Assembly: GCA_029573925.1 (NCBI GenBank)
Contig: JAKQBV010000451.1
Location: 1-5,667 of the forward strand
DNA length: 5,667 bases
DNA from: a bacterium
GTDB lineage: Bacteria; UBP15; UBA6099
Direction of reading: 5' to 3'
Shown here: one piece after another, positions 4,476-5,667 of the stretch
Layout of the letters: each line of letters opens with the position of its first letter
Position numbering within the stretch: position 1 is the stretch's first letter
The notes under the pieces: generated by a model
Told to the model about the DNA's origin: nothing
What the model saw: only the letters and a program-made list of their open reading frames with translations
Database searches by the model: none
Made by a program: the position numbers and the translations under genes

Positions 4476-5469
4476 ATACACGCCTAAAGGAATAGCGTTC
4501 GCTCCGAGTTACGAGTGCCCCGGCGGCTGCCTTCATTGCAACATCCCTTTCGACAGAATAGACGCGTCCGCGGAATTGGATATCGCCGCGGCTCTGCGAG
4601 TTCTGCGCGAGGCGAAAGCGATGGGGCTTCATTCGTTCCAGTTTGTGGGCGGAGAGCCGACATTGCGCGGGGACTTCATGGTGGAAGTTGTTGCGGAAGG
4701 CAGGCGGCTGAGCATGAAGCCGCACAGGCCGCCTACGAACTGCGCGACCGCCGCGCGCCCGGATTACCTGCGCGACCTTTTTTCGCGGCTCAAACAGGCC
4801 GGGTTCACCGCCGGATTCCGCGTCAGTTGCGACGAGTTTCATAGGCGCGTCCCATCTGAGAACGTCGCGGCTTTCATAGTGTCGGCGGCGGATTTTTTCG
4901 ACCTGACAAGGTTCGCTATCGGCTGTTGCGACAAGAACGAGGAGCGTTCGCGCGCGCGGCTCGGACATGTTGCGCTGCTGATGACAGCTATGGGACTTAA
5001 AGCGCGAGCCGGAAAGGCGAAGCTTGAAACCGCGCGAGGGGACATCAAGCTAGGCTTCTGGGCTCCCACAAGGCCGACGTGGAAACCGCTGCCCGACTCC
5101 GAATTCATTTTCAGAGAAGTTGACGCGGGAGCAAACGCAGAGAACGCGACGGGGCGCGGCTCTCCGGCTCCAATAACGCGTTTCGGCTGTCTAGGCCCGC
5201 TCGGCGTAGGCTACGTCTGGATCGACCCGGACGGCAACGCGCGCGCCTGCTGCGGCAACGCCAACCTGTTCTCGGATAAATTGATTATCGGCAACATACA
5301 TGCCGAGCCACTAGCCGCAATCGTGGAACGCGCGCGGCGAGACACGGTCATAAGGCTGCTGGCGGAAGGAGGCCCGGTCGCGCTCGCCGCCGAAACCGGC
5401 CTGACCTGCCTTCTAGAAAAAAAACACACCCACCGCTGCGAACTTTGCGCCGCCGTCCTGAACGCTTGA
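4459..5469 (+). CDS. Radical SAM protein with SPASM-like Cys-rich C-terminus
   Basis: This is a 336-residue cytoplasmic radical SAM enzyme of unknown substrate. Such enzymes use a 4Fe-4S cluster to cleave S-adenosylmethionine and make a radical. CPGGCLHC supplies the cluster ligands Cys20, Cys24 and Cys27 (CxxxCxxC). FVGGEPT (62-68) is the SAM-binding GGE motif. TNC at 93-95 sits where many members have TNG. SCDEFHRR (123-130) matches the S-x-DEFH segment of one radical SAM subgroup. The C-terminus has Cys244, a WIDPDGNARACC segment (Cys264, Cys265), an IGNI turn and then Cys317, Cys327 and Cys330 (CELC). This resembles a SPASM/twitch auxiliary-cluster domain, as in many peptide-modifying members, though the spacing is not canonical. 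The ATG at 4459 is preferred over TTG at 4447. It overlaps the START-like gene by 17 bases and closes the operon. No precursor peptide gene is evident on the same strand. Confidence 0.88.
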   Translation: MDNRAEYTPKGIAFAPSYECPGGCLHCNIPFDRIDASAELDIAAALRVLREAKAMGLHSFQFVGGEPTLRGDFMVEVVAEGRRLSMKPHRPPTNCATAARPDYLRDLFSRLKQAGFTAGFRVSCDEFHRRVPSENVAAFIVSAADFFDLTRFAIGCCDKNEERSRARLGHVALLMTAMGLKARAGKAKLETARGDIKLGFWAPTRPTWKPLPDSEFIFREVDAGANAENATGRGSPAPITRFGCLGPLGVGYVWIDPDGNARACCGNANLFSDKLIIGNIHAEPLAAIVERARRDTVIRLLAEGGPVALAAETGLTCLLEKKHTHRCELCAAVLNA

Positions 5470-5490
5470 TTAATATTTTTATACTTGTTA

Positions 5491-5619
5491 TTAGATGATA
5501 TTGCTAATTAGCATGTGTGCCATGCTCAAAATTCTTTCCTTTTGAGCATGATACAATTTTCGCGCTTCCGGGATTTGAGTGGGTAGGTACCACATATAGT
5601 GTTCAGGCCGGTAGCGCAT
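5491..5619 (-). CDS. Small 42-aa ORF, convergent to the operon, unknown function
   Basis: From ATG at 5619-5617 to TAA at 5493-5491 the minus strand encodes 42 residues, too short for common ORF cut-offs. AAAGGA (5631-5626) lies six bases before the ATG, textbook spacing. The product starts MRYRPEHYMWYLPTQIPEAR, rich in aromatics, then a basic helix-like stretch (residues 20-37) and a hydrophobic end. No signal peptide and no known family. An in-frame TAA at 5640-5638 lies just upstream, so it is not simply the tail of a longer frame; a GTG at 5634-5632 is an alternative start. Its 3' half coincides with a perfect 11-bp inverted repeat and a 12-bp palindrome, so the region may instead be a regulatory or terminator structure with a chance frame. 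It ends 21 bases from the radical SAM stop, tail to tail. Confidence 0.4.
   Translation of the reverse strand: MRYRPEHYMWYLPTQIPEARKLYHAQKERILSMAHMLISNII
5502..5513. repeat. 12-bp perfect palindrome TGCTAATTAGCA
   Basis: A spacer-free palindrome eight bases before the larger inverted repeat. GCATG just after it (5511-5515) also mirrors CATGC at 5521-5525, so several alternative dyads share this stretch. It is a possible protein binding site, 33 bases after the operon's last stop. Confidence 0.35.
5521..5550. repeat. Perfect 11-bp inverted repeat with 8-base loop
   Basis: CATGCTCAAAA (5521-5531) and TTTTGAGCATG (5540-5550) are exact reverse complements around TTCTTTCC. The stem is stable enough for RNA in either direction and lies 52 bases after the radical SAM stop, so it may end the operon. 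However, the T-run after it is displaced (ATACAATTTT), and it lies inside the small minus ORF. Operator or mobile-element end are alternatives. Confidence 0.5.
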
Positions 5620-5625
5620 GAAGAT

Positions 5626-5631
5626 TCCTTT
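5626..5631 (-). promoter_or_regulatory. Ribosome binding site of the 42-aa ORF
   Basis: AAAGGA on the minus strand is followed by a six-base spacer and then ATG. It is the main support for translation of this small frame. Confidence 0.4.
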
Positions 5632-5667
5632 CACGGATTAATTTTCGGATACAGGTCGAGACCGCCG

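Noticed and set aside
4354..4968. 204-codon minus-strand ORF across the START-like and radical SAM genes
   Set aside because: It is Arg-rich with no domain and covers the radical SAM cluster motif on the other strand; typical antisense noise in GC-rich DNA.
5470..5667. Integron attC, insertion-sequence end or CRISPR repeat at the right edge
   Set aside because: There are single dyads only: no regularly spaced repeats, no attC-type core sites, no target-site duplication and no transposase fragment.

Overview
The window reads as a bacterial chromosome segment. It has Shine-Dalgarno-led genes in short operons, -10/-35 promoters and a housekeeping sigma-70 gene. Sampled rows run near 60% GC in rpoD and in the right-hand operon, but near 42-45% in the secreted-protein gene at 115-1281. 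The sigma factor is clearly group 1 (RpoD), yet it departs from the usual consensus at several normally near-invariant region 2 positions. This suggests a poorly sampled bacterial lineage. I cannot name the phylum from the sequence. All stops seen fit the standard bacterial code.

Layout, left to right. Positions 1-77 may hold the start of a minus-strand gene cut by the window edge (weak). Positions 104-153 carry two tandem hairpins that look like terminators. On the minus strand, 115-1281 holds a secreted protein or lipoprotein gene. One in-frame TAA at 397-399 splits it into a 294-codon body and a 90-codon tail, so it is either a nonsense-broken gene or two pieces. Upstream on the same strand is rpoD (1407-2516), with a good promoter at 2554-2581. 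A divergent intergenic region (2517-2766) with an inverted repeat and a palindrome separates rpoD from a plus-strand operon.

That operon has three genes. The first is an exported coiled-coil protein with a C-terminal formylglycine-generating-enzyme (FGE/SUMF1) fold that lacks the usual catalytic cysteine. The second, starting at TTG, is a START/SRPBCC-like protein of 192 residues. The third is a 336-residue radical SAM protein with a CxxxCxxC cluster motif and a cysteine-rich, SPASM-like C-terminus; it overlaps the second gene by 17 bases. The spacing (41 bases, then an overlap) argues for co-transcription and coupling of the last two. Their shared function cannot be read from the sequence.

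At the right edge, convergent to the operon, is a 42-codon minus-strand ORF with a well-placed Shine-Dalgarno. Its 3' half carries a perfect 11-bp inverted repeat. No tRNA, rRNA, CRISPR array, transposase or recognisable insertion sequence was seen.

The most interesting points are the sigma region 2.4 substitutions (Ile at the position of E. coli Thr440), the stop-split secreted gene, the three-gene FGE-fold / START-like / radical SAM operon, and the small convergent ORF with its embedded inverted repeat.
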